From contig NZ_JABKKG010000011.1 of the NCBI RefSeq assembly GCF_013166595.1, forward strand, positions 1 to 64,000: a DNA stretch of 64,000 nt, given 5' to 3'. The translations under genes were made by a program, and so were the position numbers. This stretch comes from Palleniella intestinalis (GTDB lineage Bacteria > Bacteroidota > Bacteroidia > Bacteroidales > Bacteroidaceae). A model generated the notes under the pieces. That model did not search any database and was not told the origin of the DNA. It was given only the letters and a program-made list of their open reading frames with translations. Positions 34,732-44,414 of the stretch are shown here, piece by piece; the first letter of the stretch is position 1; the number at the start of each line of letters is the position of its first letter.

Positions 34732-35652
34732 ATGTGGCTCATACTCGCATTTCTCTCTGCCTGCCTGTTAGGCTTTTATGACGTTTTCAAGAAACACAGC
34801 CTGAAGGATAATGCAGTGATACCTATCCTTCTGCTCAACACTCTCTTCTCATCCCTCATATTCCTACCTTTCATCATTGGTTCATCAGAAGGCATAATCA
34901 ATGAGGACTCACTCTTTTTCACCCACTCCTACGGCTGGGAAGGTCACAAGTACATACTGCTGAAATCATGTATAGTCCTGAGCAGCTGGCTACTTGCCTA
35001 CTTCGGACTAAAGCATCTGCCGCTGACCATTGTCGGTCCGATAAACGCAACACGACCTGTCATGGTGCTTGTCGGTGCGACAACATTCTTCGCCGAACGC
35101 CTTAACCTGTGGCAGTGGGCAGGTGTCATCATCGCACTCGTGGGCATAGAGATGCTGAAGAAGACTTCCAAGAAGGAGGGAATAAACTGGTGGCACAACA
35201 AATGGATTTACTTTGTCATCCTCGCCAATGTCCTTGGCGCAGTCTCAGGTCTCTATGACAAGTACCTTATGGCATCCCCGGAGAACGGCGGCATAGGGCT
35301 TGACAAGATGGCGGTGCAGTCATGGTACAACATTTACCAGTTCTTCATGATGCTTGCCATGCTCATCCTCCTGTGGCTGCCTACAAGAAAGAAGACAACT
35401 CCGTTCCGCTGGTGCTGGTCCATACCGCTCATCTCCATCTTCCTCTCTGCCGCGGACTTCGCCTATTTCTATGCCCTCGGGCTTGACGGCGCGATGATCA
35501 GCATCGTCTCCATGGTGCGCAGAGGCAGTGTCATTGTAAGTTTCCTCTTCGGAGCGATGATATTCAAAGAGAAGAACCTCAAGGCGAAAGTGCTTGACCT
35601 TGCACTTGTGCTGCTGTCGATGCTTCTGCTTTATGTCGGCAGCTGCCAATAA
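34732..35652 (+). CDS. EamA/DMT-family membrane transporter
   Basis: A protein of about 306 residues with ten predicted helices in two EamA repeats, a drug/metabolite transporter. The start MWLILAFLSACLLGFYDVFKK (34732) begins directly with the first helix. The frame from the TTG at 34678 adds 18 polar residues and is unlikely. Typical features are PINATRPVMVLVG at the end of the first repeat and SIVSMVRRGSVIVSFLFGA in the second. The substrate is unknown. A GGGCAA-TTGCCC hairpin (34691-34712) lies between truA and this gene. Confidence 0.82.
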   Translation: MWLILAFLSACLLGFYDVFKKHSLKDNAVIPILLLNTLFSSLIFLPFIIGSSEGIINEDSLFFTHSYGWEGHKYILLKSCIVLSSWLLAYFGLKHLPLTIVGPINATRPVMVLVGATTFFAERLNLWQWAGVIIALVGIEMLKKTSKKEGINWWHNKWIYFVILANVLGAVSGLYDKYLMASPENGGIGLDKMAVQSWYNIYQFFMMLAMLILLWLPTRKKTTPFRWCWSIPLISIFLSAADFAYFYALGLDGAMISIVSMVRRGSVIVSFLFGAMIFKEKNLKAKVLDLALVLLSMLLLYVGSCQ

Positions 35653-35682
35653 CAAAAGTCTGGAAATACATAATTTTAGGTA

Positions 35683-35713
35683 TTGCGAGTGCATTGGGAA
35701 ATTAGTACCTTTG
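35683..35713 (+). promoter_or_regulatory. Promoter of the haem-uptake operon
   Basis: TTG (35683-35685), 20 bases, TACCTTTG (35706-35713), 30 bases before the lipoprotein start. No Fur-like palindrome was recognised. Confidence 0.65.
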
Positions 35714-35742
35714 CACCCGCAAAATCATTTTTTAACAAACCA

Positions 35743-36534
35743 ATGCTGAAAAAAATATCATTTTACATCTTGAGTCTTATCCTTTCCGCCATGGTTCTCA
35801 GCGGATGCGAAGGTGGTTTTGACTTTGTCTATGACGAACCGCCAACGATAGAACCAGCCAAATGGCAAGTTTACATTGACGCTTCGTCATGGACGGAATG
35901 GCATTACCTCGACCTTGTCGCAGTAAGCGAGCAAACCAAGGACAATGAAAGCTATGACGCTTCAAGCGCATTTGTCACCATGGACATTCCAATGGAAGCC
36001 ACCGGAGATGCAGAAACAGTGAACGGACATAGGAAACCGGGACAGTACAAATATTGGTATGACATCTTTGGCGGTGGGTTGAGCAAGAACGAGTTCCGCG
36101 AATTCATACCGACAGCAGCACAACCGGAGCCGGAATCATGGACATTCGCCATCCACCGCGACAATGTTCGCACAAACCCCGCTGCCGTAAAAGGTGTGTG
36201 GGAATCACCATTGACAGACATTTCCGATGTAAATCCCACAGTTCTGACAGATGCAAAGTTTACTGCTGACGAATGGAGCGAGAACGAGGTGTGGAGCGAT
36301 GCGTCAACGATGATGTCTCTCATCGTCCCATCGCAAGGCATAAACACCAACAAAGTGCTCAGCGGATGGCTGACAATGAGCATACCACCAATACCACCTG
36401 TATTCGCCCACAACAACCATGTTTTCATCCTTTCGATGCAAGACGGCACGTTTGCAGCCTTGCAACTCGCCGACTACATAAGCCCTAAAGGCACAAAGTG
36501 CTGCCTCACAATCAACTACAAGTATCCATTATGA
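35743..36534 (+). CDS. HmuY-like haem-binding lipoprotein
   Basis: A 263-residue surface lipoprotein. The start MLKKISFYILSLILSAM (35743) gives a type II signal with lipobox LSGC, Cys about residue 22. The body resembles HmuY, the haemophore of Porphyromonas and Prevotella: KWQVYIDASSWTEWHYLDL and WTFAIHRDNVRTNPAAVKG. In P. gingivalis HmuY takes haem from host proteins and passes it to HmuR. The haem-ligand residues cannot be assigned by eye. ATGA overlap with the receptor gene indicates a tight operon. Confidence 0.8.
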   Translation: MLKKISFYILSLILSAMVLSGCEGGFDFVYDEPPTIEPAKWQVYIDASSWTEWHYLDLVAVSEQTKDNESYDASSAFVTMDIPMEATGDAETVNGHRKPGQYKYWYDIFGGGLSKNEFREFIPTAAQPEPESWTFAIHRDNVRTNPAAVKGVWESPLTDISDVNPTVLTDAKFTADEWSENEVWSDASTMMSLIVPSQGINTNKVLSGWLTMSIPPIPPVFAHNNHVFILSMQDGTFAALQLADYISPKGTKCCLTINYKYPL

Positions 36535-38474
36535 ACAAGAAAACATATCTCGGACTAATCTTGGCGTCATACTTCATGCCGTCAATGGCACAGAATGACA
36601 GTATCTGGCGCAACATGGACCTTGATCAGGTTGTAGTGACAGGCACAAGAACTCCCAAGACTCTCAAAGACACTCCTATCCAGACACGTGTCATTTCCGC
36701 AGCAGACATCGCCAAGACAGACGCAACAAACATTGAGGAACTGCTGCAACAGGAACTGCCGGGCATAGAGTTCTCCTACGCCATGAACCAGCAAGTGAAC
36801 ATGAACCTGTCAGGATTCGCCGGACAGAGCGTTCTGTTCCTCATCGACGGAGAGCGCATTGCAGGCGAGACAATGGACAACATCGACTTCACACGCCTGT
36901 CGATGGCAAACGTGGAGCGCATCGAAATAGTCAAGGGAGCGGCATCAGCCTTATACGGCTCCAATGCCGCCGGCGGTGTGGTGAACATCATCACACGACG
37001 CAACAAGGCACCATGGTCTCTGCATCTTGACACAAGATTCGCCGAACATGACAGTCAGCGCCACAACATGGTCTTCGGACTGAGCAAGGGGAAGTTCTCA
37101 AACTCACTGACCGTTTCACGCACTTCGGCAGACAATTATTCCGTATTTAACAAGGACAACAACCCTCTTGCACTGACATTCTCACAGGTCTACGGTGACA
37201 ACACATGGAACTTCAGGGACAATTTCGCCTTCGATGCCTGCAAGAACATAAGCATCCTTGGCCGTGCAGGCTATTTCTTCCGCTCGGTGGAAAGAACTGC
37301 CGACACACCGGAACGTTACCGCGGATACACCGCCGGAATGAAAGGACTGTGGAAAATGTCAGAAAGGGACAACCTCGAACTGTCATATTCCTTTGACCAG
37401 TATGACAAATCACAGTACAGGAGACTGCAAGGAGCGGATGTGCGCAACTACTCCAACGTGCAGAACGCCACACGCATCCTATACAACCACCGTTTCCGTG
37501 AGGGCGACATGCTGACAATCGGCGGCGATTACATGTACGATTTCCTCATGAACAGCAACCTTGACGGCAACCGCCATCAGGAGTCGTTCGACATTTTCGC
37601 ACAGTACGACTGGCGCATCAGCACACAATGGGAACTTGTAGGCGCACTGCGCTATGACAATTTCTCCGACGGAGGGATGTCGCGCGCCACACCAAAGCTG
37701 TCAGCACGCTACAACCCGCTGCGCAATCTCACACTCCGCACTTCCTACGGCATGGGCTTCCGCGCACCGACATTAAAGGAGAAATACTATGACTTTGACA
37801 TGGCGAGCATCTGGATTGTGCTTGGCAACAAGGACCTTAAGGCGGAAACAAGCCATAATTTCACTGTCTCTGCCGACTATGCCAAAGGGCCTTACAACTT
37901 CACCGTTGCCGGTTACTACAACAAAGTGAGCAACAAAATCACGACAGGTGTGCCATACTATACAGACGGAGATGACAGCCAGCTCTATCTCGACTATGTG
38001 AACATCGGCAAAATGGATGTCTACAACATCGAAGCCACAGCACAGGCACGATGGCATAACGGCATAAGTGCCAAACTATCCTATGTCTTCTCCCATGAAG
38101 ATACCAAGACAAGCGTCAACCAGTACATGCCGACAAGACCGCATTCCCTCACCGCACGAGTGGATTGGGACAAGCAGTTCTGCAAGAATTTCGGACTGAA
38201 CGTTGCACTGTCAGGGCGCGCACTGTCATCCGTTGACAACACGGAATACATCGTCATTTCCCACCCGGAGGAAGGCACTGTCAACGTACACTACCCCACC
38301 TACTCCCTTTGGAAACTGCAAATGTCGGCACGCATCATGCCTTTCGCGCAAGTCTGCGTGACCCTCGACAACCTTTTCGACTACCGTCCGGACTACTATT
38401 ACTACAACGCACCGCTAACCACGGGCTTCAACGCCATGGTAGGACTGTCGCTGGACATCGACAAAATCTTCTAA
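36531..38474 (+). CDS. TonB-dependent haem receptor, HmuR-like
   Basis: A 647-residue outer membrane receptor. The start at 36531 overlaps the lipoprotein stop (ATGA) and gives a signal peptide ending at PSMAQ. The TonB box region is LDQVVVTGTRTPK, the plug runs to about residue 150 (IEIVKGAASALYGSNAAGGVVNI), and the barrel ends in MVGLSLDIDKIF. It lacks the carboxypeptidase-like N-terminal domain of glycan receptors and resembles haem/cobalamin/siderophore receptors. Paired with an HmuY-like lipoprotein, haem is the likely cargo. Confidence 0.85.
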   Translation: MNKKTYLGLILASYFMPSMAQNDSIWRNMDLDQVVVTGTRTPKTLKDTPIQTRVISAADIAKTDATNIEELLQQELPGIEFSYAMNQQVNMNLSGFAGQSVLFLIDGERIAGETMDNIDFTRLSMANVERIEIVKGAASALYGSNAAGGVVNIITRRNKAPWSLHLDTRFAEHDSQRHNMVFGLSKGKFSNSLTVSRTSADNYSVFNKDNNPLALTFSQVYGDNTWNFRDNFAFDACKNISILGRAGYFFRSVERTADTPERYRGYTAGMKGLWKMSERDNLELSYSFDQYDKSQYRRLQGADVRNYSNVQNATRILYNHRFREGDMLTIGGDYMYDFLMNSNLDGNRHQESFDIFAQYDWRISTQWELVGALRYDNFSDGGMSRATPKLSARYNPLRNLTLRTSYGMGFRAPTLKEKYYDFDMASIWIVLGNKDLKAETSHNFTVSADYAKGPYNFTVAGYYNKVSNKITTGVPYYTDGDDSQLYLDYVNIGKMDVYNIEATAQARWHNGISAKLSYVFSHEDTKTSVNQYMPTRPHSLTARVDWDKQFCKNFGLNVALSGRALSSVDNTEYIVISHPEEGTVNVHYPTYSLWKLQMSARIMPFAQVCVTLDNLFDYRPDYYYYNAPLTTGFNAMVGLSLDIDKIF

Positions 38475-38572
38475 ATCCCAAACCACATACTGAATTTCCC
38501 TCATAAGCGGGCATGCCACATGGTAAAAAATGTCCGCTCGGGGATTCTTATGCCATAACAAAAACAAGTATT

Positions 38573-39571
38573 ATGAACACAGAAAGAACAACCAACCACA
38601 ACGTGGCAACCACGAAACGACACTACGGAAAGACTCTCGGCAGCTTCCTTGTCGTACTCCTTCTCATGCCATTGGGCCACGCATTGATGATTCTCATGGA
38701 GCATTTCCTGTCTCCGGAGACCTTGCACTACAGCGCATTCCTCATGGGATTCGCCGGACTTGTGATAACAATCTGCGGTGCTTTGCAGAAAGGTGACACA
38801 CGACAAACCATTTGGGGAATAAGCGGAGCCATGCTCTTCTGGACAGGCTGGGTGGAGTTCCTGCTTGCCTACTATGCACAGCGCTACGGCACACACTGCG
38901 ACCTTGTCGGCTCAGGCATAGTGCAGACAACATCCCACTACATCGACGGCGTTGCCGCAAGCCACGATTTCCTCGTCAACGGACAGCCTTTGGAGGGATT
39001 CAGCCGTGCGGAAATCAAGGAACTGCGTGGCTCACGTCCGGAATATCTCATCATGCCTGCCACCTTCGGCATGTGGATGATGTTCATGGTGCTATACCTT
39101 TTCTGTTCACGTACAGGGTGCAACTTCATGCAATGGGTGCAGAAGCACTGCGGCATAGAGGGCAACATCGAGCTCCGCCCTATGGCACATCATGCAAGCA
39201 TCGTGGTCTTCATGGAATGGAACATCATGATGTGGGGGTTGTATCTCCTCCTTATGTTCTGCTACGACCCTGTGTTCCTTGGCAGTTCCCACCCTGTCAC
39301 CTACGCCATAGGTGCTGTGGCGCTCACAGCCTCCATGCTCATGCTGCGCAAACAGCTGCGCATAGGCGCATGGGGCAGGAACATACGTTTCGCCCTTGCG
39401 ACGGTGATAATCTTCTGGACCTTTGTGGAGATAGCCGCACGCAACGGATTCTTCAAGGAAATATGGGTAGATCCTATGGGGCATATCATGGAGATGTCCA
39501 TAATACTTGCTGTGTTCTTCGCCATTATAGCCTTCTATATAGTGAAAGAGCGGAACGCCAATCGTAGCTAA
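38573..39571 (+). CDS. Uncharacterised polytopic membrane protein in the haem operon
   Basis: A 332-residue protein with about seven or eight predicted membrane helices. I do not recognise the family. A soluble stretch of about 75 residues (about 105-180) lies between the first and second helix groups. His residues flank several helices (GHALMILMEHF, MAHHASIVVFMEWN, DPMGHIMEM), which may bind haem or metal; that is inference. It is the third gene in the same direction as the haem receptor, 98 bases downstream, with a possible GCGGGCAT-ATGTCCGC hairpin between them. The start at 38573 leaves a short charged N-terminus. Confidence 0.75.
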   Translation: MNTERTTNHNVATTKRHYGKTLGSFLVVLLLMPLGHALMILMEHFLSPETLHYSAFLMGFAGLVITICGALQKGDTRQTIWGISGAMLFWTGWVEFLLAYYAQRYGTHCDLVGSGIVQTTSHYIDGVAASHDFLVNGQPLEGFSRAEIKELRGSRPEYLIMPATFGMWMMFMVLYLFCSRTGCNFMQWVQKHCGIEGNIELRPMAHHASIVVFMEWNIMMWGLYLLLMFCYDPVFLGSSHPVTYAIGAVALTASMLMLRKQLRIGAWGRNIRFALATVIIFWTFVEIAARNGFFKEIWVDPMGHIMEMSIILAVFFAIIAFYIVKERNANRS

Positions 39572-39614
39572 AGGCAAGCATGCTATAACGTTTCCTTGAC
39601 ACATTTTTGACGGT

Positions 39615-39660
39615 AAAGAGCCGTATCACATTGCCTTTTATGGATGTGGTACGGCTCTTT
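39615..39660. terminator. Terminator after the haem operon
   Basis: Arms 39615-39631 and 39644-39660 pair over 17 positions with one T-G pair, ending in CTCTTT. It lies 44 bases past the last gene of the operon. Confidence 0.8.
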
Positions 39661-39734
39661 GTTGTATGCGGAAAAGCTGTGTCTACACGCCATATATGCA
39701 GGTATTTATATGAGGTTTCCCTGACAAACTTTCA

Positions 39735-39835
39735 ATATGTAACAGAAACAGCACAAACACTACCATAACGTAAGGTATCTTGGCGTTTTCGCTAAACTCA
39801 AACAATAACAGATGTTAAAACATCATTGGTTTTGC
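39735..39835 (+). repeat. Conserved leader of 22-bp array D
   Basis: This region is colinear with 295-394 and ends at the first unit of array D. It has the palindrome ATGTTAAAACAT at 39812-39823, at the same distance (24 bases) from unit 1 as in array A. Confidence 0.55.
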
Positions 39836-39945
39836 GAAAGGTAACACTTCACTTGGTAAAAGGTAAGGCTTTGCAGAACGAAAGGTTACCTTTCGCAATG
39901 TAAAAGGTTACCTTTCATTCTGTCACTTATTACCTTCGGATTTTC
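39836..39945 (+). repeat. 22-bp periodic array D (5 units)
   Basis: Units begin at 39836, 39858, 39880, 39902 and 39924. The third contains the perfect palindrome GAAAGGTTACCTTTC; the last is diverged (ATTACC). This is the cleanest copy. It lies between the convergent ends of the haem operon and the 1400-residue secreted protein gene. Confidence 0.85.
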
Positions 39946-39973
39946 GTCGCAGTAAACCAATGCCATTCTATCA

Positions 39974-40021
39974 CATGAGTTCTACGAATACCCACTATAC
40001 GCAAAATGCATCGAACTCATG
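39974..40021. repeat. Inverted repeat resembling the MITE ends
   Basis: CATGAGTTC (39974-39982) and GAACTCATG (40013-40021) are perfect complements 30 bases apart and resemble the GTGAGTTCGACGAA ends of the element at 30.3 kb. It may be a decayed relative. Confidence 0.3.
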
Positions 40022-40064
40022 ATACTATGGAACTTTGCCACAACTAACACTAATAATATATCGG

Positions 40065-40105
40065 CAAAAAAATACTGCCGCAGCATTCATGCCACGGCAG
40101 TATTT
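40065..40105 (-). terminator. Terminator of the 1400-residue protein gene
   Basis: An 11-bp stem (AAATACTGCCG with CGGCAGTATTT) around a 14-base loop, followed on the minus strand by seven or more T. Confidence 0.88.
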
Positions 40106-40138
40106 GAATAGTTTGCTTTTATCGTCCGAAACGGAACT

Positions 40139-43100
40139 TTACTTCTTTATGATGACTTTCTTGCCATTGACGATGTAGAGTCCGCTCTTCAGTCCGTCAA
40201 GGCTCTCACCGGCCTTGCGCACCAGAACACCCTCAACAGTGTAGACATTGCCGCTCTTGGCTGCTGCACCTGCCTCGATATTCTCGATACCGGTAGTTGC
40301 GAGAGTGAAGACATTTGATGCCTTTGACTCGCCCTGAGTGTAGACAACAGTCACGACATAAGAGTGCTCACCCTCTGCCACGTTGGTGTCTGTGTACTCA
40401 GCCTCAGCGACAGGCTCTGCGTTGAGCTTCTCGCCATCGCGGTAGACATTGTATCCCACGAGAGAGAGGTCGGCAGGAACATCAGTTGTCTCATAAGTAA
40501 CGTCGTCAACCATCAGGAAGAATGCATCTGCCGCCTTTGAACGGATAGCGAAATATTTCGCTCCGGCAGGAAGCTCGGCTGTGTACTCTGTCCATTCTGC
40601 AGAAACACCCACATGTGTCTCTATTGTGGTGAAGTCAGCGATGTCCTTACCTGTTGTGGAGTAGAGAATCTCTATTGTTTCAGGATAGTCGGCAGAGTAG
40701 CTGCGAGCATAGAAAGAGATTGTCTGCGCGTTGCCGCTGAGCATTGGAGAGATAGCCCAGTCGTCAACCTGTCCGCCATCATAGCGGAACATTGAACCAA
40801 GGTACTTTGTTCCTGAATGGGAAGCGAATGTCTGGTTATAGATGGCGGCATCCGTCACATCGTGTACCCAGAATGACTGGAGGGACTGCTGTGGAATGTT
40901 AGGAATGTCCAACCCCTGGAAGCCGCCGATAGGAGACTGGTCAACATCGACGAATGTCCAATCGCCTGCTGTCGTGGAGAATGACTCATAGCTCTCGAAG
41001 TCGTCAGTAACGGTTACAGGCTGTACAGCCTCAAGGTCAGGCTCACTCCATGAGAGCTCAACATTTGCACCGTTCTGCCGGCCTGTGAGGTCGGTCACGG
41101 CAGGGTAGTTTAAAGTCTTGATAGTTGTGCTGACAGTAGCAGTTGCGTTGTTGGTGTTGTCCTCGTCGGCAGCGTAGACAACAACAGCGTTCCAAGCGAG
41201 CTTGCCGGATGTCATGATAGTTGTCTTCTCAGTGAATGCAACAGTTGCCTTGGCATCGCTTGCAACGGCAGGGCCGTCAACAGTCTTCACCTTAGCACCA
41301 TTGCAGTAGAGCTCTACGGTGTAAGCACCTGCCTCAACATTGACAGCGCCTTGGTTCTCTACCTCCACATTTATGCTGATGTCCTTTCCTGCCTCAACAC
41401 TTGGAGTAGCGGAAATCTTTGTTGCCACAAGGTTGTGGTCAAGACAGTTGTAAACCTTCACCTTATCAAGGAAGAGATTGCCGGCAGCAGTGTAGTTGGC
41501 TTTGAAGATAATGCGCACCCAGTCCTCGTTAGCAAACTGAACGAGAGAAACCTTTGCAGGAGCATAGCTTGTGCCGGAAGTTATTGTCTCCAGCTTTGTC
41601 TCACCCTTAGGAGTGATTGCAATGACATCGAAAGAGATAGCGCCTGTTGCCTTATGGTCGAATGTCACTACAGGGTTTGCAGTGCCGGCAAGTGCGATTT
41701 TGCCGGACTCAAGGCTTACCCAGCCGGCTGTCTTGCCGACAAGTGCGAAGCAACCTCCATCGTTGTCAGAAGCGTCTTCTTCTGCGATATACACACCACC
41801 TTCGAGAGTCCTGTTATCTGAATCGGTTGCTGTTCCCCACCAGTAAGAAAGTGAAGCGTCGGCAACAGACTCCTTGAACGGCATTGTGTAAGGAGCACCG
41901 GTAACGACAGCAGCGTAAGCGTCCTCAGACTCGCCTGTTGTGTTGGTTGTTGTCACAGCGAAATATGTAAAGCCGTGCTCACCGGAGTTTGTGTCGAATT
42001 CGATGTCCGCAGCAGTCTCTGTCAGACCTGTCTTATAAGGATTCGCATAGTCAGTGACAGGGAATGTCATGCCAAAGAAATCCATCATTTCCACAGGATA
42101 GACATTGTACTTGAAGTCGGCAGGGTTGATGACATAGCCATTAGCACCTGTTGCAGGAGCTTCCCATGCGAGTGCGACAGCACCGCTCTTGTCGGCGATA
42201 GTGATGTTCTCAATGTAGTGAGGAGTATCGTAGCCGATGTATGCCTTTAGTTCGGCAGCGTCACTGACACGTCCGTCATAAGATGTTGTCACGGAATAGG
42301 TGTAGAAGCCTGCTGCTGCAACTTCGTCATCGAAGCTGACTGCAGAGCCTGCCGCACCTGTCTTTGTAGCGATTGTCTTGCCGTCACGCTTTACCTCTGC
42401 GGTCAGTTCGCTTGTCAATGCTGTGCCTCCGATTGTTGTAGCAGGCATTGTGAATGTGACAGCAGCCTTGTTAGCACCCTGTGCGTCAGCAACAACCTTA
42501 AGGTCTGCGACAGAAGCAGGAGCAGCTGCATCATTCTCCTTTACTGAGAAGTTGTCAATCCAGAGATAGAACTGATCTGCATCGGAAATGGCATGTACTG
42601 CAAAGTAGTAGACACCGTCCTCGCTAACAGTGAATTCGCCATTGCTCAGAGTCTTGAACTCCTTTGTAGCGATGTCGGTAGAAGCGATTACAGGAATATC
42701 GAACTTTGAAGCCTTTGCTTCCTTGCCTGCCAGAACCTCGACACGCTCAGGATAACTTGGGCTATAAGAAGCAGCATCGACAGTAATCTTATAGGTCTTG
42801 CCTGCCTCAAGAGTCATGCCCGGGAACACGAGATAGTCGTCTGCATCAACAGAACCGTAACGATAGCGTGCAGCCATGCTTTCGGAGGTAGGATTCTTTT
42901 CAAACGAGAATGTGCTCTTGTCGTCATTAGCGTCGTAAATGGCAGCCTCAGCCTGCTCCTTGTCTGTGTCGAGAGTGTTAAGGTAAGGCAGAGTTGTGGT
43001 GAGGTCTGTGATTACAGGCTCTGTGAACTCCTTCTTCTCTGCTGTGAGGACTGCATCGTTGTACCACTCTGCATAATAAATGCGGTCAGAAGCAGCGTTG

Positions 43101-44341
43101 ATAAGGATTGCATCAGAGAAAGAGATGGTCTTTGTCAAAGCGTCATAGGTAGCGATAGCATCCTTCAGTTCCTCTGTGACAGTGCCCAAACCGACGAACC
43201 AGCAGTCCAGATTCTGTATGATGCCAAGATACTGGAATTTGCCGAATGTCACTGTTGTGCCGTCAATAGTACCCTTAACCCATGCTGTTGGGAAGTTCAC
43301 GGAAAGTCCCTGAACATAAACATCGTTGCCTACGAAAGCGACATTGATTTTTGAGTTCTTGACAGGGGTTGTGGAAGAAGAAGATACGGAATTGCCGTTA
43401 AGGAACCATCCTGTTACAGTAGCACCTTCAGGCAGGGTCACAAGTTCTGTTGAAGGAGGCATGTAAGTTGGGTCGTAAGTCAGCACTGTTGCTGCATCGC
43501 CATAACCGGTATGAGAATTGTCATCATCCCAAAATGCACCCATATATGGAGCGTCTGCAGTTTGGTCCCAAACTGCTGTACCTTCAAGAGTGAGTACATC
43601 ACCATTGATAGTGAATGTGAAAGAATCTGCTATATCATCAGCTGCAGAAATGCTGCCTGTTGCAGAAACATTGCCCCAACGAAGGCTTGTTGTTGTTTCG
43701 TATGATGTTTCATAAGACAGAGGTTGCTTTGTAGCAACAGAGATGGTGTTGTTCACTTTCACACCCTTGACCCAAGCACCCGTGGTATAGCGTGTGATAG
43801 GGTTCTTGATGTAGACGTTGCTTCCATCCTCAACGATTTCCACGACACCGGACTGATACCCCATGGACATCTGCTGATTCTGAGCAAACCAAGCTATTCC
43901 GGTTGTTGCGCGCTGATACATCTTTGGTGCCACACCTGTGACATCAGTGATGATACCATGCTCGTCGATAGTCACAGTGACATTACCTTCCTGAGTTGTC
44001 GTCTTGTGACGGCTCTTGCTCATTGTGGCAGCCGCTGTTCTCTTGGTGTCAAGCTTCACGCCTGCCAGCACTTGTCCTTTCACGCTCTGCGTCCACGGCA
44101 TAGCGAACGTGGAAGTGCGGAACTTAGAGAAAGAATTCTCATTGGCAACTGCGGCTTTCTCCGCCTTTGCTTTTTCCATTGCCTTCGCTTCCTTAGCCTC
44201 TGTGGCAAGAGACTTCATGGTGGTGTAGTCAAGGCGTTGCTCTATCTTGTTGAAGACAGCCTTGCTTTTTGCCAGAGGAGCCTGAGCGAAAGTCAACGAT
44301 GCAATCATTCCAAGGATTGCAAAAGTAAACAATCTTTTCAT
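40139..44341 (-). CDS. Large secreted protein with cleaved-adhesin/choice-of-anchor and fibronectin III domains
   Basis: A 1400-residue secreted protein with a signal peptide (about 1-19). The middle and C-terminal parts hold jelly-roll modules of the cleaved-adhesin/choice-of-anchor J type (for example YLGSMFRYDGGQVDDWAISPML), known from gingipain adhesin regions. Between them are fibronectin III-like domains (GYNVYRDGEKL) and a CARDB-like stretch. The C-terminus (YTVEGVLVRKAGESLDGLKS and the Gly/Lys-rich end) resembles a type IX secretion signal. It is probably exported through the outer membrane to the surface. No protease motif was seen. It follows the M6 protease gene on the same strand. 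Confidence 0.8.
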   Translation of the reverse strand: MKRLFTFAILGMIASLTFAQAPLAKSKAVFNKIEQRLDYTTMKSLATEAKEAKAMEKAKAEKAAVANENSFSKFRTSTFAMPWTQSVKGQVLAGVKLDTKRTAAATMSKSRHKTTTQEGNVTVTIDEHGIITDVTGVAPKMYQRATTGIAWFAQNQQMSMGYQSGVVEIVEDGSNVYIKNPITRYTTGAWVKGVKVNNTISVATKQPLSYETSYETTTSLRWGNVSATGSISAADDIADSFTFTINGDVLTLEGTAVWDQTADAPYMGAFWDDDNSHTGYGDAATVLTYDPTYMPPSTELVTLPEGATVTGWFLNGNSVSSSSTTPVKNSKINVAFVGNDVYVQGLSVNFPTAWVKGTIDGTTVTFGKFQYLGIIQNLDCWFVGLGTVTEELKDAIATYDALTKTISFSDAILINAASDRIYYAEWYNDAVLTAEKKEFTEPVITDLTTTLPYLNTLDTDKEQAEAAIYDANDDKSTFSFEKNPTSESMAARYRYGSVDADDYLVFPGMTLEAGKTYKITVDAASYSPSYPERVEVLAGKEAKASKFDIPVIASTDIATKEFKTLSNGEFTVSEDGVYYFAVHAISDADQFYLWIDNFSVKENDAAAPASVADLKVVADAQGANKAAVTFTMPATTIGGTALTSELTAEVKRDGKTIATKTGAAGSAVSFDDEVAAAGFYTYSVTTSYDGRVSDAAELKAYIGYDTPHYIENITIADKSGAVALAWEAPATGANGYVINPADFKYNVYPVEMMDFFGMTFPVTDYANPYKTGLTETAADIEFDTNSGEHGFTYFAVTTTNTTGESEDAYAAVVTGAPYTMPFKESVADASLSYWWGTATDSDNRTLEGGVYIAEEDASDNDGGCFALVGKTAGWVSLESGKIALAGTANPVVTFDHKATGAISFDVIAITPKGETKLETITSGTSYAPAKVSLVQFANEDWVRIIFKANYTAAGNLFLDKVKVYNCLDHNLVATKISATPSVEAGKDISINVEVENQGAVNVEAGAYTVELYCNGAKVKTVDGPAVASDAKATVAFTEKTTIMTSGKLAWNAVVVYAADEDNTNNATATVSTTIKTLNYPAVTDLTGRQNGANVELSWSEPDLEAVQPVTVTDDFESYESFSTTAGDWTFVDVDQSPIGGFQGLDIPNIPQQSLQSFWVHDVTDAAIYNQTFASHSGTKYLGSMFRYDGGQVDDWAISPMLSGNAQTISFYARSYSADYPETIEILYSTTGKDIADFTTIETHVGVSAEWTEYTAELPAGAKYFAIRSKAADAFFLMVDDVTYETTDVPADLSLVGYNVYRDGEKLNAEPVAEAEYTDTNVAEGEHSYVVTVVYTQGESKASNVFTLATTGIENIEAGAAAKSGNVYTVEGVLVRKAGESLDGLKSGLYIVNGKKVIIKK

Positions 44342-44347
44342 TGTACT

Positions 44348-44397
44348 CGATTGTGGGGGCTATTTGTTCATACTCATGCAGCGGAAGAAGCCCCCTT
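44348..44397 (-). terminator. Possible hairpin between the two secreted-protein genes
   Basis: On the minus strand GGGGGCT and AGCCCCC pair across a loop of about 27 bases, between the M6 protease stop and the next start. The large loop makes it weak. Confidence 0.3.
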
Positions 44398-44414
44398 TTA
44401 TTCCGCCAACATGC

